Below are positions 1 through 10,444 of a stretch of 64,000 nucleotides of DNA, piece after piece. The DNA is from Symbiodinium natans (lineage: Eukaryota; Sar; Dinophyceae; Suessiales; Symbiodiniaceae). The stretch covers positions 420,480 through 484,479 of the forward strand of contig CAJNDS010002066.1 in the NCBI GenBank assembly GCA_905221605.1, read 5' to 3'. The notes beneath the pieces are model-generated. The model saw only the letters and a program-made list of their open reading frames with translations. It did not search any database and was not told the DNA's origin. Both the position numbers and the translations under genes were made by a program. The first letter of the stretch is position 1, and each line of letters starts with the position of its first letter.

Positions 1-356
1 CGTCAAGCTTTGTGAGCGGAATCTTCGTACCCCTCCCCTCATACCCTCATACCCTCATACCCTCATACCCTAATTACCCTTATACCACAGTATCCTACCC
101 TTATACCCCAGTATCCTCATAACCCTAATGCGTTGAACCAGAGCCTCAAGACCCTAAACCCAAACCCTAACCCTAAACCCTAAACCCTAAACCCTAGACC
201 CTAAACCCTAAACCCCAAACCCCAAACCCTAAACCCTGACAGGCCCTGGGCTCCCCCGCATTCTTGCCCTGCACGCCCAGCTCCACCAGCATGTTCACGG
301 TGTGCTTCAGGAGGATGCGATCCACCTGGCAATATCCGGGGAGCCAACAATCCTGT
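1..356. repeat. Degenerate CCCTAAA / CCTCATA repeats
   Basis: The stretch opens with short CCTCATAC-like repeats and then CCCTAAA heptamers (about 146-240), the complement of the TTTAGGG telomere unit, mixed with about 115 bp of unique GC-rich sequence. I see no gene. Confidence 0.8.
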
Positions 357-508
357 AGGGTTTAGGGTTTAGGGTTTAGGGTTTAGGGTTTAGGGTTTAG
401 GGTTTAGGGTTTAGGATTTAGGGTTTAGGGTTTAGGGTTTAGGGTTTAGGGTTTAGGGTTTAGGGTTTAGGGTTTACGGTTTAGGGTTTAGGGTTTAGGG
501 TTTAGGGT
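357..508 (+). repeat. Interstitial TTTAGGG array
   Basis: About 21 nearly perfect copies of TTTAGGG with a few single-base variants (TTTAGGA, TTTACGG). The unit is the telomere repeat of plants and several dinoflagellates. The array is internal and is flanked by CCCTAAA units of the opposite orientation, so it is not simply a chromosome end in this window. Confidence 0.93.
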
Positions 509-580
509 TCCCAACTCCAAAACGCATCCCTAGGCCCGAAGCAAAACCCTAAACCCTAAAACCCGAAAACCCTAAACCCT

Positions 581-710
581 CTCGAGGTTTCGTGGATTCG
601 CAGATTTGCAGATTGGTTAGGGGCTACAAATCTGCGAATCTGCGAATCCGCGTTTCTCGAGGTTTCGCAGATTTGCAGATTGGGGCTACAAATCTGCGAA
701 TCTGCGAATT
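581..710. repeat. Duplicated palindromic hairpin
   Basis: A roughly 75-bp unit beginning CTCGAGGTTTCG occurs at 581 and 656. Each copy has the arms GCAGATTTGCAGATT and AATCTGCGAATCTGC around a short loop, so each would fold into a strong hairpin. No coding signal. Confidence 0.75.
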
Positions 711-737
711 GGTGACCTGAGACGCGGGGTTTTGGAG

Positions 738-1010
738 TGGGGGGGGGGGGGGGGGGGGTACCAGGGGGGTACCATATTTTTTTTATATTCGTTTAATTTA
801 TTTATATGTATATTCTTATTTATGTATTCATTTTTGTATTCATGTATGTATTCATATTCATATTCATATCCATACTCCTATTCATATTCATATTCAGATT
901 TATACTTATTATTTATATCGGTGTATATATGTACATATATATATATATATATATATTTGTTTCTTTATTTGTTTTATTTATTTGTTTATTCATATTTATA
1001 TGCTAGGAGA
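738..1010. repeat. Poly-G tract and AT-rich microsatellite
   Basis: A run of about 20 G is followed by about 230 bp of TATTCA/TTTAT-type low-complexity sequence including (AT)n around 936-955. Open frames here are tyrosine/phenylalanine-rich translations of the repeat, not genes. Confidence 0.85.
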
Positions 1011-1145
1011 GCCTGCTCCCCTCTGCGCTCGGCGTTGATGTTGTCCAACATCAGCGTCAGGAGGTGGTTCTTCACGCGCGAGTGCCCGGACACCTGGGGC
1101 CGAGGCTTGGGGCTTGGGGCTTGGGGCTTGGGACTCAGGGGTTCA

Positions 1146-1290
1146 TAGGGTTTAGGGTTTAGGGTTTAGGGTTGAGGGTTTAGGGTTTAGGGTTTAGGGT
1201 TTAGGGGTTAGGGTTTAGGGTTTAGGGTTTAGGATTTCGAGTTTAGGGTTTGGGTTTAGGGTTTGGGTTTGGGGTATAAGGTTCGGGGTT
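1146..1290 (+). repeat. Interstitial TTTAGGG array, degenerate
   Basis: TTTAGGG units that decay rightwards into GGGTTTGGG and GGGGTATAAGG variants. The following 1,291-1,949 is unique or weakly repetitive sequence with scattered TTTAGGG and CCCTAAA remnants and no supported gene. Confidence 0.85.
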
Positions 1291-1949
1291 GGGGTGTAGG
1301 GTGAAAGGTTTGGGGGTTGTGAAGGTTTAGGATAAGATGCCTTGACCTTCGAGAACCTACTCGTCTTTGTAGTCTGTATACACATATAGGTCGAGTTTAG
1401 GCTTGAAAGGAGTTCTGCGGAGTAGGGTGCAGGACAACCTTTTCAGATGCGGAGGTTATGCTGTGCATATCTTTAACCTTTCAACCCTCTTAAAACCCTG
1501 AAGCCCTAAGCCTCAAACCATAAACCCTTAAATGTCAGACGTGGTCTGCAAGGTTTGCCCTGAAACCCTAAACACAAAACCATACCCTAAACACTACCTA
1601 CACTACACACTCCAAGCAACCCCACCTACCCTACCACCCAGGGTTTAGGGTTTAGGGTTAGGGTTCAGGGTTTAGGGTTCAGGGTTTAGGATTTAGGGTT
1701 AGGGTTTAGGGTTCAGGGTTTAGGGTTTAGGAAGGCCTATCGAGCAGAGGGTTTGGGGTTGAGGGACTTAGGGAGAAGACATCGAGCACGTTTTGCTTGG
1801 AGGTTGAGGGTTGAGGGGGTTTGCGAAACCCTAAATGTTTTCAGGGTTTAGGGTGCTAGGGTCTTGGGTTGCAAAGGGGCTATGGGCTGGAGACATCGGG
1901 GCCAGCTGCTGCTAACAAAGCGCAGGGCTGAAGGTCCAGGGTTTCTGGG

Positions 1950-2372
1950 GAGGGTTGTTAGGGTTTAGGCTTTAGGGTTTGGGGTTTAGGCTTTAGGCAT
2001 TAGGCTTTAGGCTTTAGGCTTTAGGCTTTAGGCTTTCGGCTTTAGGCTTTAGGCTTTAGGCTTTAGGCTTTAGGCTTTGAGTTTTAGGCTTTAGGCTTTG
2101 AGTTTTAGGCTTTAGGCGTTGAGTTTTAGGCTTTAGGCTTTAGGCTTTAGGCTTTAGGCTTTAGGCTTTAGGCTTTAGGCTTTAGGCTTTAGGCTTTAGG
2201 CTTTAGGCTTTAGGCTTTAGGCTTGAGGCTTTAGGCTTTAGGCTTTAGGCTTTAGGCTTTAGGCTTTAGGCTTTAGGCTTTAGGCTTTAGGCTTTAGGCT
2301 TTAGGCTTTAGGCTTTAGGCTTTAGGCTTTAGGCTTTAGGCTTTAGGCTTTAGGCTTTAGGCTTTAGGCTTT
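1950..2372 (+). repeat. Long TTTAGGC variant array
   Basis: About 55 consecutive units of TTTAGGC (core about 1,985-2,372), with rare TTTGAGT, TTTCGGC and CATTAGGC variants, followed by four to five GGGTCTA units. Each unit differs from the telomere heptamer by one base (final G to C), and the substitution is homogeneous across almost 400 bp, so this variant has been amplified as its own array. Confidence 0.93.
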
Positions 2373-3080
2373 AGGGTCTAGGGTCTAGGGTCTAGGGTCT
2401 AGGGTCGAGGGTTTAGCACTTTCGGGCCTTTCGTGCCTGTAGAGCTTAGGGTTTAGAACGCCAGGGACGAGGGGCATGGAGCTGCTACGGCAAACGAGCG
2501 ATCCTGCGTCTTTCTCTGCGAGTCGTCGGCATTGATGGGAACCCCTTCAACCAAGCTACGAGGCGCCAGTGGGGGGTGCCAGCGCTGATGAGGACAGTGG
2601 CGATCCAAGTCCGTTCTCGTCCGTTGCCTCCTCTTTGAGCTTTAGAGCTTTCGGTTTGGAGGGTTCACAGGTTTTGGGTTTCCGATTTGTGGCCCAACGA
2701 TTTGCTGGCAGCTTTCATCGGCCCCAGCACAGCGCAGCTGCCGGGGCACGGTCGAAGGCCTTACATCGGTCCACTCCTCCGCGCCAAGACTCACAGCCCA
2801 GCGCGCCCCCGAACGGAGATCTCGCTGGCGACCAAGCGTGGGTCCAGAAAGTGGTTTAGGGCCGCAGGTCTTATGTTGACGAGATTTAGGGTTTTTAAGT
2901 TTTGAGTTTAGGCGTTCAGCGCGTTTAGGCCTTTTTTTATGCAGGAGTTCAGGGTTCGTAGGGCTTGGATGTTATTTGGGGCCATACGGCCAGGGGCTAC
3001 CTGCCTTCTCACGGAAGATGATGAGGCCCATCTCATACACCGGAACCTGCCAAGCATGCAAGTTGCGGTTGAGGATTTCG
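2373..3080. other. No supported gene
   Basis: GC-rich unique sequence with a few TTTAGGG remnants. Short open frames of 60-96 codons on the plus strand show no recognisable domain and overlap each other in different frames. Confidence 0.6.
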
Positions 3081-3445
3081 GGTTTTTAGGGTTTAGGGTT
3101 TAGGGTTGAGGGTTTAGGGTTTTGGGTTTTGGGTTTTGGGTTTAGGGTGTAGGGTGTAGGGTTTGGGGCTTAGGGTCTAGGGTCTAGGGTTTAGGGTTTA
3201 GGGTTTAGGGTTTAGGGTTTAGGGTTTAGGGTTTAGGGTTCAGGGTTTAGGGTTTAGGGTTTAGGGTTTAGGGTTTAGGGTTTAGGGTTTAGGGTTTAGG
3301 GTTTAGGGTTTAGGGTTTAGGTTAGGGTTTAGGGTTTAGGGTTTAGGGTTTAGGGTTTAGGGTTTAGGGTTTAGGGTTTAGGGTTTAGGGTTTAGGGTTT
3401 AGGGTTTAGGGTTTAGGGTTTAGGGTTTAGGGTTTAGGGTTTAGG
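3081..3445 (+). repeat. Interstitial TTTAGGG array
   Basis: About 50 TTTAGGG units, the right two thirds (3,180-3,445) nearly perfect with one 6-bp unit (about 3,328) and one TTCAGGG. One of the longest telomere-type arrays in the window. Confidence 0.95.
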
Positions 3446-3852
3446 CGCAGAATTGAACCCCCCCCCAGCCCTCCACTCTATGAGTTGGCGCATACTCGTA
3501 GACATGTTCCCAAAAATAGCCCTTGCTTTCCCTCATAAGGCCTGAACCCATGCATGTTGTGTGAGCCGTCAGTCACTCTTAACGAAACTCCCCTAGGGCA
3601 TGTGCGAATACCACGTGCACGCGGGCCTAAAGCGGTTCCTATATGAAGTAAATATGTACACTCACCAATATCAAAAAGGAACCTTATATACACTCACCAA
3701 GAACAGCAATACATACCCTGCTTCATAAAGTTTACGGTTTAGGTCGTCGGGTTTTGGGGTCTAGGGTTTTGGGGAAAGGCCTAGACCCTAAACCCGAAAC
3801 CCTATGCCCTAAACACCTGTGAAGCAGCTTTCGGGTTCAAGCAAATGGGGTT
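3446..3852. other. Non-coding spacer
   Basis: Unique AT-mixed sequence with no open frame longer than 71 codons and no recognisable motif. It ends with CCCTAAA and TTTAGGG remnants. Confidence 0.6.
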
Positions 3853-4092
3853 GAGGGTTTAGGGTTTAGGGTTTAGGGTTTAGGGTTTAGGGTTTAGGGT
3901 TTAGGGTTTAGGGTTTAGGGTTTAGGGTTAGGGGTTAGGGTTTAGGGTTTAGGGTTTAGGGTTTAGGGTTTAGGGTTTTTAGGGTTTAGGGTTTAGGGTT
4001 TAGGGTTTAGGGTTTAGGGTTTAGGGTTTAGGGTTTAGGGTTTAGGGTTTAGGGTTTAGGGTTTAGGGTTTAGGGTTTAGGGTTTAGGGTTA
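3853..4092 (+). repeat. Interstitial TTTAGGG array
   Basis: About 33 TTTAGGG units with two slippage variants, ending abruptly in TTAATACC, where unique sequence resumes. Confidence 0.95.
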
Positions 4093-4403
4093 ATACCATA
4101 CACATAGGGATCGGCGCTGGCTTTCTTTGTTTGCGGAGATGAGGGCATCCATGCTTGTATTTAAGCTAGGCCGACAGATAAAGAGAAACCCTAGAATTGT
4201 CTGACTACAAACCTAGGACCTAAACCCTCAAGCCTGAACCCTAAATCCCCAAATCCCTGCATCCCTAGATCCCTGAATCCCTAAAACCCTAAAACCCTAA
4301 ACCCGAGCCTTCTTGTACTGCGTGACGAAGTTCCTATCCATGTACATGAGAATGTCGCGGATCATGACCTCGAGCCAGGGCTTACGACAGGGCTTACGGC
4401 CTA

Positions 4404-4502
4404 CTTGGAGATCCATGGTAATGATAGCTGTACTTATAACTTACAACCCACTCATGACCCCCTTAAGTGCCCTAACATGGCGATAAGTACAGTTATCAGT
4501 AA
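4404..4502. mobile_element. Fold-back element, family 1 (truncated)
   Basis: It starts CTTGGAGATCCATGGTA, matching the terminal repeat of the complete element at 44,641-44,789. It keeps the internal GTACTTATAA, CCTTAAGTGCCCTAA and ATAAGTACAGTTA blocks. The right terminal repeat is missing and is replaced by CCCTAAA units. Confidence 0.6.
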
Positions 4503-6118
4503 CCCTAAACCCTAAACCCCAAACCCTAAACCCTAGGTTGCCCAAGACCCCAAACCCTGAACCCTAAACCCGGAACCCTCAACCCTAAACCCTAGCCCTA
4601 AACCCAAAGCCTAGGGATGAGTTCTGAATGAAGGGGTGTAGGGTAGGGGGGAACCAAGAACCCTCAGAGCCCAACACCCCTCTGCTAAGGATGGCTCGGT
4701 AGACTGTACAGGGTTTAAGGTTCAGGGTTTAGGGTTTAGGAGTTAGGTTTTCGGGTTCAGGGTAGTTGTTAAGTAGCGGGGTCCATTGCTTATTGAAGGC
4801 TTAGGGTTTAGGGTTCTTAGAGCATTTCGCGTGTAGGGCTTGGTAAGGTGCACTTGGAGAATCCGGAATCGGTAAGTAGGTATAAAGACAGAGTTAGAAA
4901 AACCCACCCGAAGTTGAGGCTCTCCTTCTTAACAGCCTTTCTTAACAACTGCTACACTCTAGTCCGAACCCTAAACCCTACACAACGAATCCTTCTTAAT
5001 AACTGCTTACTGGGTCCCTCGACCTTCCGAGAACTTCTTGACGAAAGGGAATTCGGATCTACACCCTAAACGACAAGCCCCAAACCCCAAGGAAGGTTTC
5101 CTTGCGGTGGAAAAGGGGACCCAATCCTGAGGTAAGGTCTAGTGCTTGTTTAGGGTTAAGGGTTTAGCGCTCTTAGGGTTTAGGGTTCAGGGGTTTAGGG
5201 TTTAGGGTGCTAAATTTGGGCCCTAAAACCCCGAACAGTTTTTGCTTGCCACCCCCTTGTGTGTTTGGGGTATGGGGCTTTATGAGGGCTTTAAGTCCAG
5301 TCTTTTAGGCCCTTTTTGGGATTGAGGGTTTGTAAGACTCAGGCCTTCAGGGCAGTAAGTTGAGCATTAAGGCCTGTAAGGTTCAGGTTTGGGGGTTGCA
5401 TTGAGTTCAGGGATCAGGGGTCAGGAGTTTTGCATGGCAACTCCTCTTTCCGAGGTCCCAGGCCATGGTGGTCTTATGATCGTCCCACTGCTTCTTCCTG
5501 GCCGCGCAGTGAGAAGCATCGAGATCTCGCGCCCTAAGCTTTTTGGCTTGGGGCAACTCTCAACCATCTGCCCTTAACCTGTTTAGGGTTTTGAGTAGGG
5601 TTCTGGGGTTTAGGGCGTAGCGCTCGGATTTTGGGTGATAGGGGCGACTTTGGGGGGGCGTTGAACCCCTTCGGGCCCCAAACCCACAAGCCCTGAACAT
5701 CGCCCACACCCGAAGCCCTAAGCCTTTAATCCTGACCCTAAATCCTTAATCCTCATCCCTAAGCCCTAAACATAACTCAAGGCTTTTGCGGTGTTGGGGC
5801 CAATGCCTGAACTCCCGGGGACTTAGAAAGTAGCTACTACGACTGGTTGTAGTTTAGGCTCAGGGTGTGGTGGCTCTAAACTAGGATGACCCAAATGAGG
5901 GCTTAGGGTTCAGGGTTCAGGGTTTAGGGTTCAGGGTCTAGGGTTTAGGGTTTAGGGCTTAGGGTTTGGGATCTCTTTTCGGGACTTTTAGGTACTTCTA
6001 GCTCTGCTTCTCGTGCCTACTTGCTAAGTCCCTTGTCCAAGCATGGACTGAGGGTTTGGGGTGCTCAGGGGTCGCTCACGGCTGTTAATGTGAGGGCTTG
6101 GAGTCTATGGCTTTAGGA
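4503..6118. other. Degenerate telomere-like repeats, no supported gene
   Basis: A mosaic of CCCTAAA (4,503-4,620) and TTTAGGG (4,709-4,745; 5,155-5,215; 5,895-5,975) remnants in unique sequence. Open frames of 60-75 codons at 4,848-5,069 and 5,389-5,577 (plus) have no recognisable domain. Confidence 0.6.
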
Positions 6119-6220
6119 TTGGGATGTTCCCCCTTACACTAACAGTCCTTAAGGGAATATAGTGGGGGGGGGTGCTATAATGCCTATTAGGGACTGTTAG
6201 TCTTAGGAGGAACATCCCAA
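6119..6220. mobile_element. Fold-back element, family 2
   Basis: Near-perfect terminal inverted repeats: TTGGGATGTTCC at the left and GGAACATCCCAA at the right, extending through TAACAGTCC / GGACTGTTA. The 102-bp element would fold on itself. A second, more diverged copy is at 26,484-26,589. No coding capacity. Confidence 0.7.
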
Positions 6221-6270
6221 CTTAAGGGCTTTGAGGCTTGAGGGTGTGGAGCCGAAGGTTAGACCCTACT

Positions 6271-6366
6271 CGGCGGTTCATGGTACCTCTTAACCAATTG
6301 TAACTGTAGTTTCTAACTGTACTTATCACCATATTAGGGCACTTAAGGGATAGGTGGATAATGTGT
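6271..6366. mobile_element. Fold-back element, family 1 (diverged)
   Basis: Carries GGTTCATGGTAC, AACTGTACTTATCACCATATTAGGGCACTTAAGGG and a decayed right end. The interior matches 44,641-44,789 read in the opposite direction. Confidence 0.5.
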
Positions 6367-7441
6367 ATTCTGAACCTTCTAAGCACACCCCAAAACCCTT
6401 GGGCCTTAGGAAGCGTCCAGCCTGCGAACCCTCCGTAACAAACCCCTGAACATCCTCAGAAAATTAAGTGCTCTAGGGTACCCTCAACCCTCAAAACCTT
6501 CCGCAAAACAAAAAGAGAAACTTAACATCCTTATAAAGAATTAGGTACGTTAGCGGTACCCTCAACACTCAGCCCTAAACTTCGGGCTCGAAACCCTAAC
6601 AACAATCCAACCTCGAAACTCGAAACCCCAAACCCCAAACCCCATACCCTAAACCCCAAACCCCAAACCCTAAACCCTAAACCCTAACCTTCAAACCCCA
6701 TACAAAGCGCAAGGGCCGCAGCTCTTCCAGCAGCCGATCACTTGGGCCTGGGCAGGGTTTGGGTTCAACAGCTCCCCTAGGTTTAGGGCTTAGGGTTGAG
6801 GATATAGGGTTTAGGGTTTAGGGTTTAGGGTCCTAAACCTTGGCATCTGATCTGCCACACGTCACCTTTCAAGAATGGCTTGACCAGTATGACTTACTGA
6901 GCAGTCAGGTCTAAAGTGTCATTAACATCATTTGGGTTTAGGGTGTAGGGTTTAGGGTTTAGGGTTTAGGGTTTAGGGTATGAGGAGGGATTTTCAAGAA
7001 GGGACCCTTTATCTTACCTTATTGGGGTCCCCATTTAGCTCTTGAAGAGCGATGCAACAGTCATTAATCGGTTCCACTTTTTAGAACGAACAAACCGGCT
7101 TCATCACGTCCGCCCAAACCCCGAACCCCTAGGCCCTAAACCCTGAACCCTACACCCTAAAATCCCTGTACTGGGCCTAAGACTGGGGTGGGTTCAGGGG
7201 CCCTAGAAGAACACTCACTATCTATGGATGGGACGGTATAGGGTTTCAAGGACAGCAGCTCAGCGCTCCATCTGTAGGATCTGCACAGCAAAGAGACGTA
7301 GCGGAAATCAAAATCGCTCATGCCAGCTTCGGTCGCGTACGCAGCTGCACACTGGACCAAACCCAGCGGCAGGGATTCCCCATTCCGAGCCCCAGCGGCC
7401 CAGCGCATGAATCGGCACCCAAACCCCTAAATAAACCCCTC
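6367..7441. other. No supported gene; telomere-like remnants
   Basis: CCCTAAA units at about 6,600-6,690 and TTTAGGG at about 6,795-6,830 and 6,945-6,980. A minus-strand 83-codon frame at 7,157-7,408 is the only one with mixed composition. It has no family match I recognise and no paired exon, so I do not call it. Confidence 0.55.
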
Positions 7442-7556
7442 TCGGAGGTTCAGGGTACTTTTAACTCTAGTTCTGACTGCACTTAGAAGCCCCCTAAGTC
7501 CCCTAAGCAGGTTATAAAGAGACTTATGTTCTGTGGCAAAAAGTACCCGTGAGACT
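7442..7556. mobile_element. Fold-back element, family 1 (diverged)
   Basis: Left end CGGAGGTTCAGGGTACTTTT; right end AAAAAGTACCCGTGAGACTTC. The inner GCCCCCTAAGTCCCCTAAG block is related to the family-1 interior. Confidence 0.45.
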
Positions 7557-7651
7557 TCAAGTAGGGTGTAGGGCTTTGAGGCAGCGGGTTAAAGGTCTAG
7601 GGCTTGGGGTTTAGGAGGTTCTCGCTCTAGGGCTTTGGGGCTTCGGAGGCA

Positions 7652-7900
7652 AAGGTTTAGGGTTTAGGGTTTAGGGTTTAGGGTTTAGGGTTTAGGGTTT
7701 CGGGTTTAGGGTTTACGGTTTAGGGTTTAGGGTTTAGGGTTTAGGGTTTAGGGTTTAGGGCCAGGGTTTAGGGTTTAGGGTTTAGGGTTTAGGGTTTCGG
7801 GTTTAGGGTTTAGGGTTTAGGGTTTCGGGTTTAGGGTTTAGGGTTTAGGGTTTAGGGTTTAGGGTTTAGGGTTTAGGGTTTAGGGTTTAGGGTTTAGGGT
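7652..7900 (+). repeat. Interstitial TTTAGGG array
   Basis: About 35 units of TTTAGGG, including four TTTCGGG variants and one GGCCAGGG break. Confidence 0.95.
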
Positions 7901-9364
7901 TTTGCGGCTCGGCTTCGTGCTTAGGCGGCACGAGATCAGGAAGCCAGCCAGTCGATACCCCAACACCCTCAAAACACCAAGACCCTGCAGCCCTGCACGT
8001 CCCTCGGCCCTAGACCCTAAACATTAAACATTAAACTCCAAACCGCGAACCATTCACTCTCAACCCTGAACCCTGAACCCTGAACCCTAAACCCTAAACC
8101 CTAAACCCTAAATGGCCCTAAACTGAACTGGGACCGCGGCAATCCACACAGCTCTGCGCGACGATCTTCAGGTGATCCGCCACAACGCTCTGCCCAACGC
8201 GGACGGCATGGGGTTTAGGGTTTGGAGTTTGGGGTTTAGGGTTTAGGGTTAGGATTTGGGGTTTAGGGTTTAGGGTTCAGGGTTGAGGGTTAGGGGGTGT
8301 AGCTGGGTTGGGGTTTCGGGGTCGTTCAGTGGTTGGGGTTCGGGTTCCTGCGTGCGGAACCTTTCTTCATGAGGGTTTAGAGTTCAGGGCTTAGATCGGA
8401 GTATATAGGATATCCCTTGTGCAACACAAACTTTGCAGGGTTGACTTGAACCCCGAGCGATCCATCACACCTCATGGATCGCGAGTGTGGGGAGCTAGCA
8501 AGATATGCAGAATTTGATGCACGATTTGACCCTTCAGGGCCCTAATTCTTTATAGCATTCTAATCCCTTAACCCTAACCCCTAAGCCATAAATATTTCAA
8601 GGTTGGGGGGGGGGGGGCGGGGAAGGGGGGGGGTCTCTCAGGCTTGCGGGGTTGAGGCTTGTCTAAGCAGGCTTGCGGGTTGAGGGTCGTGGGAAAGCAC
8701 TCATCAACCCGAGAAGAGCGATCGCTGTTTCGGAATTCGGAGTCGAGGTTCAGGGTTTAGAAATCAGGGTTTAGGGCTTCGGATTCGGGTTTGCCTCTAA
8801 ACCCTAAACCCTAAACCCTAAACCCTTAACCCTTAGCCCTTAACCCCAAACCGTGTTGCCCGATCTCCGAAATCCTCAAACCCACGAAAAACCCTCAAGC
8901 CCTCAAGCCCTGAAGTCTCCAAAAGCCCTCAGCCACACAGTCACCAAACCCCCCCATAGTAGAGTTGAGGTTTAGGGTTTAGGGTTTTTAGGGCCTGAAG
9001 CACTAAACCCTAAGCCCCTAACTGCCCAAAAAGCATAGACCTAAGTTGCTCAAAAAGAAGCCATGTTCCCAACACCCAGCTGAGGAACCCAAACGCAAAT
9101 TTCCCGATCCCCAGAAACACAATTTAAACCTCGACCCCAACCCCCAAACCCAAACCCTAAACATTAACACCTATATACTATACAATTAGAATAGGGTTTT
9201 GGTGGTCATCATAATATAATTACAAAGGGACCACAAGGGAATTCCATTAGTAACTACGCCACTTGCCACCAGCAAAGGGGGACATTTTGGCGCTGCTTTG
9301 AACCCCCCAAGCCCAACTCCCTGAGACCCCTAAGTTTACCCTCAGGTTGGGATCTCAAAGGTGC
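7901..9364. other. No supported gene; mixed repeat remnants
   Basis: Unique sequence with short CCCTAAA (8,080-8,115; 8,795-8,850) and TTTAGGG (8,215-8,290) patches and a G-rich tract near 8,600. No open frame with recognisable coding character. Confidence 0.6.
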
Positions 9365-9450
9365 GATCACCCTAAACCCTAAACCCTAAACCCTAAACCC
9401 TAAACCCTAAACCCTAAACCCTAAACCCTAAACCCTAAACCCTAAACCCT
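9365..9450 (-). repeat. Interstitial CCCTAAA array
   Basis: About 12 consecutive CCCTAAA units, i.e. TTTAGGG on the minus strand. The following 9,451-10,024 is unique sequence with short TTTAGGC and TTTAGGG patches (9,580-9,670) and no gene. Confidence 0.93.
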
Positions 9451-10029
9451 GAACCCGGGTCGATGCCTGGACGCCGTTGTACAGCAGCTCCCCATACCTT
9501 GCGCCGAACAGGAGGGGTCTACTTTCTAGACCCTCCCCTGAGGGATCAAAGCACACCCAAAGAGGCGTTTGGGGTTAGGGCTTAGGGCTTTAGGCTTTAG
9601 GCTTTTGGTTTTAAGCTTTAGGCTTTAGGCTTCAGGCTTTAGACTTTAGAGTTTAGGGTTTAGGGTTTAAACCTGAACTCACAACAAAGACCCCTACACC
9701 CTAAACCCTAAGTATTGACTCATATCCTCAAGGGACTGAGGCTTGGGCTTGAAGTTTTGGGGCTTCGGGCCCCTTCTGCTGCCACCAAAAAGCCCCCAAA
9801 CCTCAAGAATCAGCCAAGCCTACCCAAAGAGCCCAACACCCCTTAACTAACGAATAGACCTTCATGTCGCGATAGGGATCCGTAACATGACTTAAGGCGC
9901 ATTCCTCAATTAAGGGGCAGGCGTTGGGCTCTTGGGCGCCCCCTGCGCCCTTTGGGGTTTAGGGCTTCGGGGCAGGACTGGGTGGAGTTGAAAGTGTAAA
10001 GGCGCAGGCTCCTTGCTTAGGGTTTAGGG

Positions 10030-10259
10030 TACGGGGGGCAACCGAAGGAGGACAGGGAACAAAACAGTCAACCCCAACAGAAGCCCTTGATTCCCCTGGA
10101 ACAACCAACAACCAAACAACAAGACCCCAAACCAAGGGCACACTTTTTACGAAACCTTCGACCGCTTTGGTCATGGCTTGAGCCATAAGATTACCGGGTG
10201 CATTGACCCTTCAACTTCCAATACCAACTCCTTTCTACAATACCAACTGCAGCTCCGCA
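10030..10259 (-). repeat. 3' LTR of the copia element
   Basis: 230 bp, identical to 17,570-17,799 except for two A/C differences near 10,130-10,135. On the minus strand it begins TGCGGAGC and ends CCCCCCGTA, i.e. TG...TA rather than the commoner TG...CA. It should carry the 3' processing signal. Confidence 0.95.
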
Positions 10260-10267
10260 CTCCCCCT
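10260..10267 (-). other. Polypurine tract
   Basis: Minus strand AGGGGGAG immediately before the 3' LTR, the position expected for the plus-strand primer of reverse transcription. Confidence 0.75.
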
Positions 10268-10444
10268 GTCCTAGGATTTCCTAGGACACATTGGAGGTGC
10301 AGATCTTTGGCCAAAAACCGCCATTTAGGCAGCAGCCAGCTGCTTGAAATGCATATTATGGTTTTACGTCATCCAGGACGAACCTTCAGCTCATTGGCCG
10401 AATCCCTTACCATTGAGGATTTTTCCACCTCGCACTTGAAAAAT

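Noticed and set aside
10160-10190. Spliced-leader relict in the LTR (ATGGCTCAAG on the minus strand)
   Set aside because: Only about 8-9 bases match, the sequence forms its own small palindrome with the following CCATGA, and it is present in both LTRs as part of the element.
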